DNA from: Asparagopsis taxiformis
Taxonomy: Eukaryota; Rhodophyta; Florideophyceae; Bonnemaisoniales; Bonnemaisoniaceae
Assembly: GCA_030407315.1 (NCBI GenBank)
Contig: JALQPE010002590.1
Coordinates: 124,001 to 188,000, forward strand
Direction: 5' to 3'
Length of the DNA stretch: 64,000 nucleotides
A program made the translations under genes and the position numbers. Under the pieces are notes generated by a model. The model was not told the DNA's origin and did no database searches. It was given only the letters and a program-made list of their open reading frames with translations. This document shows positions 50,556-59,885 of this stretch, piece after piece (position 1 is the first letter of the stretch; every line of letters starts with the position of its first letter).

Positions 50556-51746
50556 ATGAAGAACCGATCGTTGTTATTCCAAATGCCACAGCTGCCCAAG
50601 TCAACATCGTCTCGTCGTCCACCGGCTCAGCAATCGCATCCACTTCCCGCACACATCTGCCAAACCAGTCTTACTTATCAAGCACCTGCCGCACTTCCAA
50701 TTCCCCCATTGCTAGGATTCTCTGTATTCGCAGCCCTGGCCACATTATGGTTGAATCTCACCCCGCTAACTGAGTTCGTCGTTAGTCGACTTCTCAAAAC
50801 ACGCTGCAAGCTCTCCAGTCTATCACTCAACCCCTTCAGACAACGTTACTCTCTCAACGATTTGCAATTGTTCGATCCTCGTGGCCGTCCACTATTCAGT
50901 CTACAACAGGCATCTCTATCGTTCTCGCGGAAAGAAGGAAGCCGTGTACTTGATGTGCAACTAGTCCGGCCTGAGGTTATAACCATATTTGACACATATG
51001 ACTTTTCTGAAAGTAACTGGACGCTTCTTGCGCGCAATTTCCGTTCAAAGAGTGATGACGGGCAACCAGAATCAAAAACCTCCAGGTCTGTACCCAGTAA
51101 ACTGGAGGTTGATACTGACAAGCCGTCCAGTGATCACAAACAACTGAAGACTAGTCCCCGAGGTGGGATGAAGCTGAATCTTCGTGTGAAGGACGGTATT
51201 GTTCTCAGCATTCGTTCAGATGTTCTCGGAGGGAAGAGGCTTGTAGACGATCTACTGATTCGTGATGTGCAGCTCCGTTCAGAGGACTTCGAGGACTTTG
51301 AATCGATAAAGGCGCTCGTGGACAATCTATCCATTCGTGCTATGAAATCATTTCCAATATCATCTTTTCCGCGTGAGTTTCGAACCGGTGTTCGCCGATA
51401 TGCCCGCCTAATGGTTTCCCAATCAATTGCAGAGCGATTGAAAGGCTCCAAAAAGAATATCAAGAAGCTTCGAGAAAATATTAGTTTCGCCGATGAGTTT
51501 GTCATGAAGGATTTGCCGGATTTGCAAGGAGCCAGAGAAACAGCAAAGAGTATGCAGAAGATATTAGAACGTTTTGAAGAGCTGCTTGATACTGATTCTA
51601 GTTCACGATCGGATGCTGACCGTTCTTCACCGGCAGTGAATGACAATCAACAGTCTCGAGAACAAAACCCGGATGATGCAGGTTCGCCCAGTCCTGTTGA
51701 TCAATATCGCGAACTGGATGAAGAATATGTACCTCGCAAACGATAG
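50556..51746 (+). CDS. AsmA-like protein with N-terminal membrane segment
   Basis: 396 residues; no named family certain. After ~50 Ser/Pro-rich residues (possible presequence) is one hydrophobic segment (LLGFSVFAALATLWLNL), followed by SRLLKTRCKLSSLSLNPFRQ, then YSLNDLQLFDPRGRPLFSLQQ and ASLSFSRKEGSRVLDVQLVRPEV. This is the N-terminal AsmA/TamB/DUF748 pattern, which starts lipid-transfer-like beta-rich grooves in bacterial envelope proteins. The second half has a coiled-coil-like Lys/Glu segment (LKGSKKNIKKLRENI) and an acidic Ser-rich end. It may act in plastid or mitochondrial membrane biogenesis; function not established. Single exon. Confidence 0.5.
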   Translation: MKNRSLLFQMPQLPKSTSSRRPPAQQSHPLPAHICQTSLTYQAPAALPIPPLLGFSVFAALATLWLNLTPLTEFVVSRLLKTRCKLSSLSLNPFRQRYSLNDLQLFDPRGRPLFSLQQASLSFSRKEGSRVLDVQLVRPEVITIFDTYDFSESNWTLLARNFRSKSDDGQPESKTSRSVPSKLEVDTDKPSSDHKQLKTSPRGGMKLNLRVKDGIVLSIRSDVLGGKRLVDDLLIRDVQLRSEDFEDFESIKALVDNLSIRAMKSFPISSFPREFRTGVRRYARLMVSQSIAERLKGSKKNIKKLRENISFADEFVMKDLPDLQGARETAKSMQKILERFEELLDTDSSSRSDADRSSPAVNDNQQSREQNPDDAGSPSPVDQYRELDEEYVPRKR

Positions 51747-52049
51747 AGCATTTGATTTCTCTATCATTGTATGAATATTTACGACCTGTCAGGTCTAGAA
51801 CAGTAAGATTGTCGAGGCATAAACTTTTCTGCAAATTGGTGGGTTACGAAACGCCACTCTTCCCCCAACAGTATTGAGACGCTGTCGCAAAGTGGTCCTC
51901 CGGTTTTCTCCCAGCAGTAAGAACCGGCTAGTGGAATAGTGGAAGTGTCTCCAACGGCGAACATACCAGCAAATTATCTCTAGGAAGTCAAACTTATTCA
52001 TTATACAATTGTAGACACGACTATCCACAAAACCATTTAGTTGGGTTGA
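51747..52049. other. convergent intergenic region
   Basis: About 300 bases between the AsmA-like gene and MPP10; nothing recognised. Confidence 0.35.
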
Positions 52050-55000
52050 TTACAAAACGAAATGAGCAGCTGGTTTACGAGACATTCCATTCGACATCTC
52101 AGAGGCCATAATCGCCGCTGCTGATTTCTGCTTCATCCCCAGTGGTATATCTTCATCAGCGGGTCTCTCGAAATCTCTGGCTGAGGCTGTCTCTTTCGTT
52201 GGCCTCAATTTTTTCCCACGCCGGGCCAGAGCATTCTCGGCCTTGCGCTTTTCAGCTTTGTGCGGATCTGTTTGATCCAAAATCCGCTCTTTGGAACTCT
52301 TAATTTGTTTCTCCTTCCTTATACCACTCTTAGTCTTTCTACGCTTGGCTTTCTTCTCTGCTTTCGTACGTTCATTTTCTCCAACCAACGTGTTCTTATC
52401 CACAGAGTAAATCTCGCGGGGAGCCAGTAGAGCCCCGTCACTCACTGCATCTGGAATGGCTTCCTCTGCAGCCAAAGCCTTCGTATTGGAGCTTACCACC
52501 ATCTCCGTTGCATACTTGGCACTAGACGGGGTAAAGTGCAAACTGGACAGAGAATCCAATTTTGCACTCAGCTTGTCGAACAAAAGACTAACCTCTCGTT
52601 GTTCATCTGTTTCCGGTTTATCGGTTTCTTTCTGGACTTCCTGTGATGCAAGGGTGTTCTGCAAATGTTTGTTCTTTTCTTCCATGAATTCCTGAGCATA
52701 GAGCTCACCAAGGCCTACCGTTGGCTTTTCTTGAGAAACTTCAGGCAATGGCTTTTCACTTTTTGATCGCTTCTCAGCTTCGTATTCCTCCGGAAGAGCT
52801 TTGACGACATCATCAAACAAGTCGTCCACAATACGCTGACGAATAACGCCTTCAATATCACGATTAACGGCCGTATCAATTACAGCCTTTGGTTTCGTCG
52901 CAATGTCATGTTCCATTGTAGCATCCAATAAACTGTCCTTAGGTCTAGAGTGACCAGTTATTTCACCGCGTAACTGCCATGGCTTCTTCCCAACATTTTC
53001 TTCTTCAATTGCTTCAATTGTTTTCCGTATCTTCGCTCGAGAAATGTCCAAAGGGGTAGGTGCTGCCTCTTCCAATTCTTCCTCTATCTCCAGAACGTTG
53101 GAAATTTTGGAAGCCCTGTCACCAGCAGCGCTATTGCTGCTAGGTGGATCGAAGAAGTCAGCATAACGCAAGTTATCTTGGCTCCCAGATGTTGGTTCGT
53201 CGGCATCACCAGATGGACTGCTGTGACCCATGCCTTCCTCATCGGATTCATCATCAGATGCCATCAATTTTCCTGCTTCCGCAAGTTCTTCTGCTTCTCC
53301 GGCAAAATGCTCCATTTCCGAAATGCTGAAGAACCCATCTTCAATACCGGGGCTATCGTCATCATTCAAGTCTTCACGCTTCTGGTTCTCCCCGTCAGAC
53401 GAAGAGTCTTCACTCAAATCATCGGCGAACCTTACCCTTCGCTTTGCCGATTTTCCGTTTTCTTGATCATGTAATTCCGTATTCTCGGCTTCTTGAATAG
53501 CCCCTGGATCAACAGGATCTTGATCAGAGAGATCAGATTCTTTTGTCTCGGCATTATCTTCAGAAGCATTCTGCTGAGAATCTTTGTGAAATTCCGAGAG
53601 CTGACGTAATCGCTTGAACGCATGTGCGAGGAACGGCTTGTTCCGCAACTCAATCTCTTCCCAAAGTTGATCGCTGTCGACTTCCTGACCTGCCTCTAGT
53701 CTCAAAAGTGGCCCAAGCGGTAGAAGGTTACCTGGTCGTAGTGGAACAAACTGGCCAGAAAATCTTTCTCCAAATTCAACGACTGATTGTTCGCGATAGA
53801 AATCTCTTATAGCCCCTCTACACAGTTGACTGGTTGACGAATCTCGTCGAATGAAACTAGAGACATTGTTGCTTGCGAACTCGAAGAACTCTTCAGATTT
53901 CCTATCAGTACCGGTTTCAAGCGCTGATGTATTGGGAGACGGCTCTTCGTGAGGAATATCAGATGTACCTCTCTTCCGTTTTCCGGAAGGTCTGTCGGCG
54001 AAAGTGCCCCCCTTGACATCTAATTCCAGCCCATCCGGGCTTACTTCTCTTTCGATGTGATGTTCAATGACAGTCCTTGGTTTGGTCCCACTGGTTCCAG
54101 CGGCATTGTCGGCATCATCCGCACCACTCAAATTATCATATCTACTTGTCTTGGAAGCGATGGCCTCATCTATATTGGTTGTTTTGGTGTACGTGGCGTC
54201 TTTGGTGCTAGCACTATCTTGCACATCCACAGTTTCAATGAGGGCACCTGTATCTTGATCACTCACCGTAGGAATTGCGATATCCTCCTTTTGATTCTTT
54301 CCAGCCTTGGTGGATCTCAAAGGTGTTGAATGTTTCTTGCTCGGAGTCACCTCCTTTCTTCCAAGTTCCATGGCAATGTCATTGTTCTCATCATTGCTTG
54401 CTACTTGGCATTCCGTATTTTCTTTGGATACAGAGGAGGGATTTACATCTTTGCTTGCATTTGTAGTTTTGTCTCCTTCGTTCCTGTTAGCTTCCTCACC
54501 AGCGGTGATTTTGTCTTCTTCAGAGGCTATAACTGTTCCCTTGTTATTCTTATCCACACTTATGGATGGTCCCGCAGTTTCCGTTTTCTCCGAAAGCACT
54601 TCGATATCCGTGCTCTCGCCTACGGATTTACTCCTCTTCTTTCGTCGATTCTTTTTTCGACTTGAAGTCTTTATCTTCCCCTCAAGATTAGCGGCAGTAT
54701 CCTTGGGGGCCTGATCTTCGCGTTCAACCTCTCCCTCCTGAATCGTCTTGTTCGCAGAAGGGTTCTCTACGTCTATGCTCTTGTCCGTGGGTTCGATATC
54801 TTCTTCGCCTGTTGAAGTTTCCCTACCAGAGGTAATCTTCTCTTTTTCGGATGGCATAGTTGTTTCCTTATTGATGTGATCACTGTCTGCACCATGTTGA
54901 TCAGTGGTTTTGGTCTGAGAAGGAACATCTAAATCCATGTGGTCGTCTGTAGGTATGGTCCGTTCCTTACTTCGAGGGGTCTTCTTGCTGGGAGTCTTCT

Positions 55001-56771
55001 TTTCTTCAAGCATCACGGCATTGCCTTTTTCATTCTGCACATTACCAACATCTTTTCGGTGCGTAAGCGCTTTCTGTTCAGAAGGAACATCTACATCCAT
55101 GTTCTCGATAGAAGATTGGACCTCGTTCGCATCTCGAGGGGCCTTCTTTCCTCCGAGATCCACGCCAGTATCCTCAGAGTTTTGATGAATGTCTACAACT
55201 TTTTCTTCGGTATTTTCCTTGGTCTCGGAGGGACGACTCACATCCTTGCTCGCATTAGTAGTTTTGGTCCGTTTGCTTTTAGGAGTCCTCTTCTTTTTAG
55301 ATTCTGTGATAGTATCCTTGCCCATCTGATCACTGCCTGTACCAGATTGTTCCGTAATAGTCTTGATCTCAGGAGCATCTACCCCCACGCTATTGTTCGT
55401 AGACTTAATTTTTTCTTCGCTTATCGACTTCGCCTTGGGAGGAGTAATCTTCTCCTTTTCAAATGGCATGACTGCTGCCTTACTGCTTTGATCTTTGCTT
55501 GGAATCGATCCTATATTTTCCATGGTCTCAGAGGGGACATCAACTTCTTTCCTCTCGTTCTCAGAGGCAACCACGTTCTGGGGCCCAGGTGTCTTCCTGA
55601 CGGGAGTCTCCTTTTCAGATTCAGTACCAATACCCTTCTCAGTCTCACCGCGGACATCGACCTCCACAGTTACTTCCTTACCCTCGAGGTCATTTGGCAG
55701 AAGAGTAGCCGATTTCCGCGATTTAGTACCAGGTGCAGCAGCTTGAGAAGCTGCAGTATCAGCGTTTGAAACATTAGGATCGCCTATTGCTTGGCTGACA
55801 TCCGTATCCTTCTTGCGGGGGGTCCGGCCTCTCCTACGCGGAGTACGGGGCCTCTGGGGTTCCGGGATGGTCGCTACTTCAGGGTCAACAGGTGTATCTG
55901 TCGCATCATTTGATTTAGGAATTCCAACACTTTCACCACCTTCCCTTTCCGTTGTATCCGCCAGTTGCATGTCGTCAGTAATACTAGGAGCTTTAGTATT
56001 AGCAGCGATATCTGCAATTCCCGAACTGTCCTTCGCAACAGCACTCTCAACATTTGAAGCGTCGCGTTCCTGTGCTGACCTATCTCCGGCGTCTTTGTTG
56101 ATTTGTTTGACAGCCTCCCGGGTATCAGTAGCTTTGTTAGAATCAGCAGCATGTTCTGAATCCGCTTCAACTTCCTTTGGCCTTTTACTGGGACTAGATT
56201 TATCCATGTTCCCCTCCACGCCACCAGTGTCAAAATTGACTCGAGACTTCTTAATTTGCTTCACGGGTGTCTGCATGATTTGGTTCTGAACGGACAACGC
56301 ATCCACCTGATCTGCATTACCCAGTTCGGATCTGGCGTTCTCGTCTTCACCAAATGTGACGCTCCAGTCATCGTTGGCACAGTCCTTATTGCTAGCAGTG
56401 CAATCTGCTACAGATGGGGCCTGTTGCTGTTCAGGATCGGGTCGCTCGCTGAGTGCCGCTGCACTTCGTCTGCCTCTCGTATGCGAATTGACCGATTTAG
56501 ATGCAGACGAGCGTACTTCGGATAGGTTTCGCCTGGCTCGCGGCGTCCTGCGTCTGGCACTTAACGGTTCAAATAACGGCTGAGAATTTTCCTCGTTCGG
56601 ATTCATCAAGCTCGCTCTTCGGGTTCGCGAGCGTGTCATTATTGAAGATGACTGCGGTCGGGACGTGATGGAGGCATGACTGTTGGTCGGCTCTTTACTA
56701 AGCTGCGAAGGTGTATTGTTGCCGACAGATGCCTCGTTCCGCCGAGCGGAGCGGGTGGTCACCATTTTCAA
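52050..56771 (-). CDS. MPP10: MPP10 (U3 snoRNP) with a ~950-residue N-terminal extension
   Basis: 1573 residues. The C-terminal ~620 residues are MPP10, a U3 small nucleolar RNP/small-subunit processome protein: SDQLWEEIELRNKPFLAHAF in the N-terminal helix, an acidic middle (EDSSSDGENQKREDL, DFFDPP), then KPWQLRGEITGHSRPKDSLL, RQRIVDDLFDDVVKALPEEY, EKPTVGLGELYAQEFMEEKN and FDKLSAKLDSLSSLHFTP. The ~950 residues before it are charged low-complexity with repeated blocks (MP-EKEKIT...; SK-E-T-D-PSE..), AT-hook-like RRGRTPRKK, and KKNRRKKRSK basic clusters, all in one frame. Basic N-terminus VTTRSARRNEAS. MPP10 elsewhere is usually 600-700 residues. Nothing indicates a stop or splice site between the parts. 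Confidence 0.88.
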   Translation of the reverse strand: MKMVTTRSARRNEASVGNNTPSQLSKEPTNSHASITSRPQSSSIMTRSRTRRASLMNPNEENSQPLFEPLSARRRTPRARRNLSEVRSSASKSVNSHTRGRRSAAALSERPDPEQQQAPSVADCTASNKDCANDDWSVTFGEDENARSELGNADQVDALSVQNQIMQTPVKQIKKSRVNFDTGGVEGNMDKSSPSKRPKEVEADSEHAADSNKATDTREAVKQINKDAGDRSAQERDASNVESAVAKDSSGIADIAANTKAPSITDDMQLADTTEREGGESVGIPKSNDATDTPVDPEVATIPEPQRPRTPRRRGRTPRKKDTDVSQAIGDPNVSNADTAASQAAAPGTKSRKSATLLPNDLEGKEVTVEVDVRGETEKGIGTESEKETPVRKTPGPQNVVASENERKEVDVPSETMENIGSIPSKDQSSKAAVMPFEKEKITPPKAKSISEEKIKSTNNSVGVDAPEIKTITEQSGTGSDQMGKDTITESKKKRTPKSKRTKTTNASKDVSRPSETKENTEEKVVDIHQNSEDTGVDLGGKKAPRDANEVQSSIENMDVDVPSEQKALTHRKDVGNVQNEKGNAVMLEEKKTPSKKTPRSKERTIPTDDHMDLDVPSQTKTTDQHGADSDHINKETTMPSEKEKITSGRETSTGEEDIEPTDKSIDVENPSANKTIQEGEVEREDQAPKDTAANLEGKIKTSSRKKNRRKKRSKSVGESTDIEVLSEKTETAGPSISVDKNNKGTVIASEEDKITAGEEANRNEGDKTTNASKDVNPSSVSKENTECQVASNDENNDIAMELGRKEVTPSKKHSTPLRSTKAGKNQKEDIAIPTVSDQDTGALIETVDVQDSASTKDATYTKTTNIDEAIASKTSRYDNLSGADDADNAAGTSGTKPRTVIEHHIEREVSPDGLELDVKGGTFADRPSGKRKRGTSDIPHEEPSPNTSALETGTDRKSEEFFEFASNNVSSFIRRDSSTSQLCRGAIRDFYREQSVVEFGERFSGQFVPLRPGNLLPLGPLLRLEAGQEVDSDQLWEEIELRNKPFLAHAFKRLRQLSEFHKDSQQNASEDNAETKESDLSDQDPVDPGAIQEAENTELHDQENGKSAKRRVRFADDLSEDSSSDGENQKREDLNDDDSPGIEDGFFSISEMEHFAGEAEELAEAGKLMASDDESDEEGMGHSSPSGDADEPTSGSQDNLRYADFFDPPSSNSAAGDRASKISNVLEIEEELEEAAPTPLDISRAKIRKTIEAIEEENVGKKPWQLRGEITGHSRPKDSLLDATMEHDIATKPKAVIDTAVNRDIEGVIRQRIVDDLFDDVVKALPEEYEAEKRSKSEKPLPEVSQEKPTVGLGELYAQEFMEEKNKHLQNTLASQEVQKETDKPETDEQREVSLLFDKLSAKLDSLSSLHFTPSSAKYATEMVVSSNTKALAAEEAIPDAVSDGALLAPREIYSVDKNTLVGENERTKAEKKAKRRKTKSGIRKEKQIKSSKERILDQTDPHKAEKRKAENALARRGKKLRPTKETASARDFERPADEDIPLGMKQKSAAAIMASEMSNGMSRKPAAHFVL

Positions 56772-57184
56772 TTGCTACTGTCGAAACAGGTGGCGGAAAA
56801 CTGGTTTGTTAACCTAGACAATGGCGATTCAACAAACTCAGTCGTCCCTGAGAAAGGATGCGTAATCTTATCACCCTGCTATACGCCGCCGCCAACAGAA
56901 AAAGACAGCCTGGCTTACTGGTTCCGCCCCGCGCCGTGGACCAGAACCCCATGGCAGATGAAACAAACGCTTACAGTGATGTCGTGTAATATGTGTTCAT
57001 CATATTAGGAAAACAGGGCATCTCAATTTTGCTGGCCATGTGTTGCCTGACTGTAGGCGATTCGTAGTGGCATGGGCCGTTTTGTTGCTACCCACTTCTT
57101 CAATCACCAATTGTCTCGTTCTGACCCCGCAACAGTCGTCTCCATCATTCACCCTGACGCCCAAACATCTGAAATATCTACAAC

Positions 57185-57328
57185 ATGGACTATGAAATGT
57201 TCCAAATCGTTTTCTGGAGTTCAGTCGGCCTAATTGTACTTCTCATAGGCTCCATCGCCGCATTGGCTTCTATGGACCCATCTAGCGATTCCTTGCTCTA
57301 CGCGAATGATGCTTTGAAGAAATTCTAA
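57185..57328 (+). CDS. ATP6AP2-like 47-residue membrane microprotein
   Basis: The frame MDYEMFQIVFW...KKF is 47 residues, below common annotation cut-offs. It has one hydrophobic helix (IVFWSSVGLIVLLIGSIAAL) and then SMDPSSDSLLYANDAL. This mirrors the C-terminus of ATP6AP2 (the V-ATPase accessory protein/(pro)renin receptor), whose membrane helix is followed by a CSMDPGKDSIIYR-type segment. An in-frame stop lies 12 bases upstream of the ATG, so no N-terminal ectodomain is attached. V-ATPase complexes elsewhere hold ATP6AP2 fragments in the c-ring, so this may be a minimal V-ATPase assembly subunit. Divergent with MPP10, about 410 bases upstream. Confidence 0.7.
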   Translation: MDYEMFQIVFWSSVGLIVLLIGSIAALASMDPSSDSLLYANDALKKF

Positions 57329-57347
57329 TCGTAGCCAAGATTCAACC

Positions 57348-57629
57348 ATGTTTTCCATGGCTCCACGATCTCGCTATCGTTCTTTGCGCAGCCGCGGCTT
57401 TATTCGCTTCTTGCATCCTCGCTTGGTGAAGAATATTTCCGAATCGACCTTCCGATCCTTTCAACGTTCAAAGGTGGTTCCAAGGTATGCCGTTGTTTGC
57501 GATTCTAACTGAGCTGTTCGGCTTCGTACATCAACTTTCAGATTGATGGTTTTGCGTGTGGCGTGTACTTTCTGCATGGAATTCAATAAATGTTTAGTGT
57601 GCAGCTGTCCTTTCGATGCTGCCTTGTAA
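57348..57629 (+). CDS. possible two-exon small basic protein 3' of the ATP6AP2-like gene
   Basis: Speculative. Exon 57348-57484, a 57-bp intron (GTATGC...TTTCAG with TTCTAAC branch) and exon to 57629 would give 74 residues, Arg/Ser/Phe-rich first (SRYRSLRSRGFIRFLH), then Cys-containing (ACTFCMEFNKCLVCSC). Its ATG lies 19 bases after the ATP6AP2-like stop, so it may simply be the 3' UTR of that transcript with an intron. No family recognised. Splice signals fit the window's other introns. Confidence 0.28.
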
Positions 57630-58322
57630 ATTGAGCTTCCATTTTATACCATACGTAACCATTCGACCATGCTTAGCATATCAAAACCATGGTCTAAGGA
57701 GGAGATTGTTTTCCAAGTGAAGCATTTGGACTGACTCCATTCCCCGACGCGATCTGGAAATTTTCCAGCGGCAAATCTGCTCTAGCCCCAATTCTCGAAA
57801 TCGGTTCTGTATCCTCCATACTGGAGAGCATGTAATGGAAACGCCTGATTCCTTGGTCGACCAAATTACCTGTCAGCTAACCTTGGATGTCGCCTTCTGA
57901 ATCTTTCGAATAGCCTATCACGTTGACTCCACCGTTAAACTGGCCTTGCTAGCTTTCTCCAGTTTCCGACTTGATCACATTGTGTCGATATCAATCACAA
58001 ATTGCCTAATACCACTGTTTGCCTGCAAATCGCCGCTTCTGGTTCCACATAAAATCACAGACTTCGCTTCCAGTGCGACGTTGTTCCGGCAATGGATTTA
58101 TTCATATTGAACGCTCACCTAATGATGGACACTTCGAATTTTTCACTGGATGCTACAAAACTACGATACAACATACATGTGCTCGGAAGTAAACAAATAT
58201 GGAGGGTTATCCGTTTTCCAAGCTCTCAGCAATATTACTTTTCTACCTTGTCATATTTTCCTACCCAATAGAGCTTCAAACATATAGTTTCACTATTCGT
58301 AAACGCTACAGTTTTGCGCTTC
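57630..58322. other. gene-free stretch, no signal recognised
   Basis: About 690 bases lacking long frames on both strands; only the 98-codon frame at 58199-58495 antisense to PhoD starts here. Small RNA genes (for example snoRNAs) cannot be excluded, but I saw no convincing box or hairpin. Confidence 0.35.
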
Positions 58323-59885
58323 CTACCCAGACGGTTCCCCTGGATTGCTTATTTTCCACCTGTTTGAACTTCTTTCCGCACCCGATGCAATCGTCTCTGG
58401 TTTGGGATTTTGCTGTTGTTTCTTTGCCCTGCGTCGTCTCCAAAGTATCACAAGGCCCACAAGACCTATCAAGACCAACAGAATACCTGCTATGATGAGC
58501 ACCCAGACCCATGCAGGGAAAGGATCGATATTACATGTACTCAACTGTCGTCCAGTGCCATCAACACCTCCAAGCTGTCCGCATCTCTTGAAGCTGATCT
58601 GCTTCTTCTCTCTATCACCAGCTCTAAACCCTGAAAATTCAACACAGGGGCCGTTCTCGGACCCCAATTCTGTGATATTAATAACGCCATATTGCTTATT
58701 CTCGAAAAACCGATAAGCGGAACAACCTTCTGAGTATGGGCCGCCTCCTTTCGTTGAGCCAGTATTCGCCAATGGAGCAGCCTGGAATACGGGGAAACCA
58801 GAAGCAGGCAGATCGGAATCTGAATAATCTGAATGAGTACCGTTGTCTGCGGCGAGCATGTGAGCATCACCAGCAACTACTACAAGATTTGTAATTCCAA
58901 GTTGAGCGATACGGTTAGCTATAAGTCGTCTCTCCGTTGGGAAAGCACGCCAAGAATCTGCACTCAAATCGTCAGCACCAATCCACGGCTTGGAACTCAT
59001 CCAGATGACAACTTTGAAATCCGAAGCTGTTTCCAGTTGTTCGAAGAACCATTCGCGCTGACTTTCCCCCATTGTTGAATCTTCAAACTTGCGTTGTTTG
59101 GCGCGCAGGTCAGTGATGATGAATCGGACAGAACCGACAGTGAAGGCGTAAAACGAGGCGTCATTGGATATGAGTGGGTAATTGGGTATCATTGTACGGA
59201 AATTTGACAGAGCAGCTGGTCGGGACGGAGAGGAGAATCCAGCATTATTTTTGCCGTAATCATGGTCATCGTACATGTAGGCAACGGGCATGGTACTGAA
59301 TACTTTGTTTACGCGATCGCGTGTTAGAACGTTGCGTATCTCCTGTTCGAAGAGCGAAATTTGATCCGAGTTAATGTTGGCGTAGTGCAGGTCACCCATG
59401 TGGAGCATGAGGAAGGTGGCATCCGGTTGAGAGCGCTGCACGTCACGATGCCAGGCGTCGATATCGTCGAAGGCGTCATCGGCAGATGCGCTGGATTGAC
59501 ACGAGGACAGGGCGATGACGACATCGGAAGTTGCGGTGTCCAGCGGGAAGGTTGTGATGGAGGCTTGTTGGGTCGTTATACCAGATGATTGCGTGCCGAT
59601 ATAGTATTTGGTGAAAGGGTTGAGATCTTGGAAAGTGAATGCTCGCAACGGACTGTAGACTGACGGTGGATCGAGCTCGGTTTCAGGGGCGGAGACATTG
59701 ATTCGTGTAATTACTGTATTGAATTGATCATCAGTCGATAGAACGACTTGGGACACTGGGTCGTCAATATCAATGTGAGCTTTGAAGGAATTGTGGGTCA
59801 CGGCGCCTATCCATGCTACGGGGGCTGAGAGGCAGATGGGTGCGAGGAGCAGCAGGATGCACAGCGTGAACGATGGGGGCGGCAT
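58323..59885 (-). CDS. PhoD-like phosphatase, secreted, membrane-anchored
   Basis: 520 residues from the ATG at 59885, which begins a clear signal peptide (PPPSFTLCILLLLAPICLS); the frame itself opens at 60101. Metal-binding and catalytic blocks of PhoD-like alkaline phosphatases/phosphodiesterases are seen: VIALSSCQSS, FLMLHMGDLHYANIN, MPVAYMYDDHDYGKNNAG, MSSKPWIGADD and LVVVAGDAHMLAADNGTH. A C-terminal single membrane segment (WVWVLIIAGILLVLIGLVGLV) and a basic tail (WRRRRAKKQQQ) anchor it in the membrane facing outward. Likely scavenges phosphate from organic phosphoesters at the cell surface or secretory compartment. Single exon. Confidence 0.93.
   Translation of the reverse strand: MPPPSFTLCILLLLAPICLSAPVAWIGAVTHNSFKAHIDIDDPVSQVVLSTDDQFNTVITRINVSAPETELDPPSVYSPLRAFTFQDLNPFTKYYIGTQSSGITTQQASITTFPLDTATSDVVIALSSCQSSASADDAFDDIDAWHRDVQRSQPDATFLMLHMGDLHYANINSDQISLFEQEIRNVLTRDRVNKVFSTMPVAYMYDDHDYGKNNAGFSSPSRPAALSNFRTMIPNYPLISNDASFYAFTVGSVRFIITDLRAKQRKFEDSTMGESQREWFFEQLETASDFKVVIWMSSKPWIGADDLSADSWRAFPTERRLIANRIAQLGITNLVVVAGDAHMLAADNGTHSDYSDSDLPASGFPVFQAAPLANTGSTKGGGPYSEGCSAYRFFENKQYGVINITELGSENGPCVEFSGFRAGDREKKQISFKRCGQLGGVDGTGRQLSTCNIDPFPAWVWVLIIAGILLVLIGLVGLVILWRRRRAKKQQQNPKPETIASGAERSSNRWKISNPGEPSG

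Noticed and set aside
54939..55769. 276-codon plus-strand frame opposite MPP10
   Set aside because: Antisense of the low-complexity extension; hydrophobic sequence arises from reverse-complemented Lys/Glu/Ser codons.
57630..58322. Possible small RNA genes in a frame-free stretch
   Set aside because: I looked for U-RNA and box C/D or H/ACA patterns and found nothing convincing.
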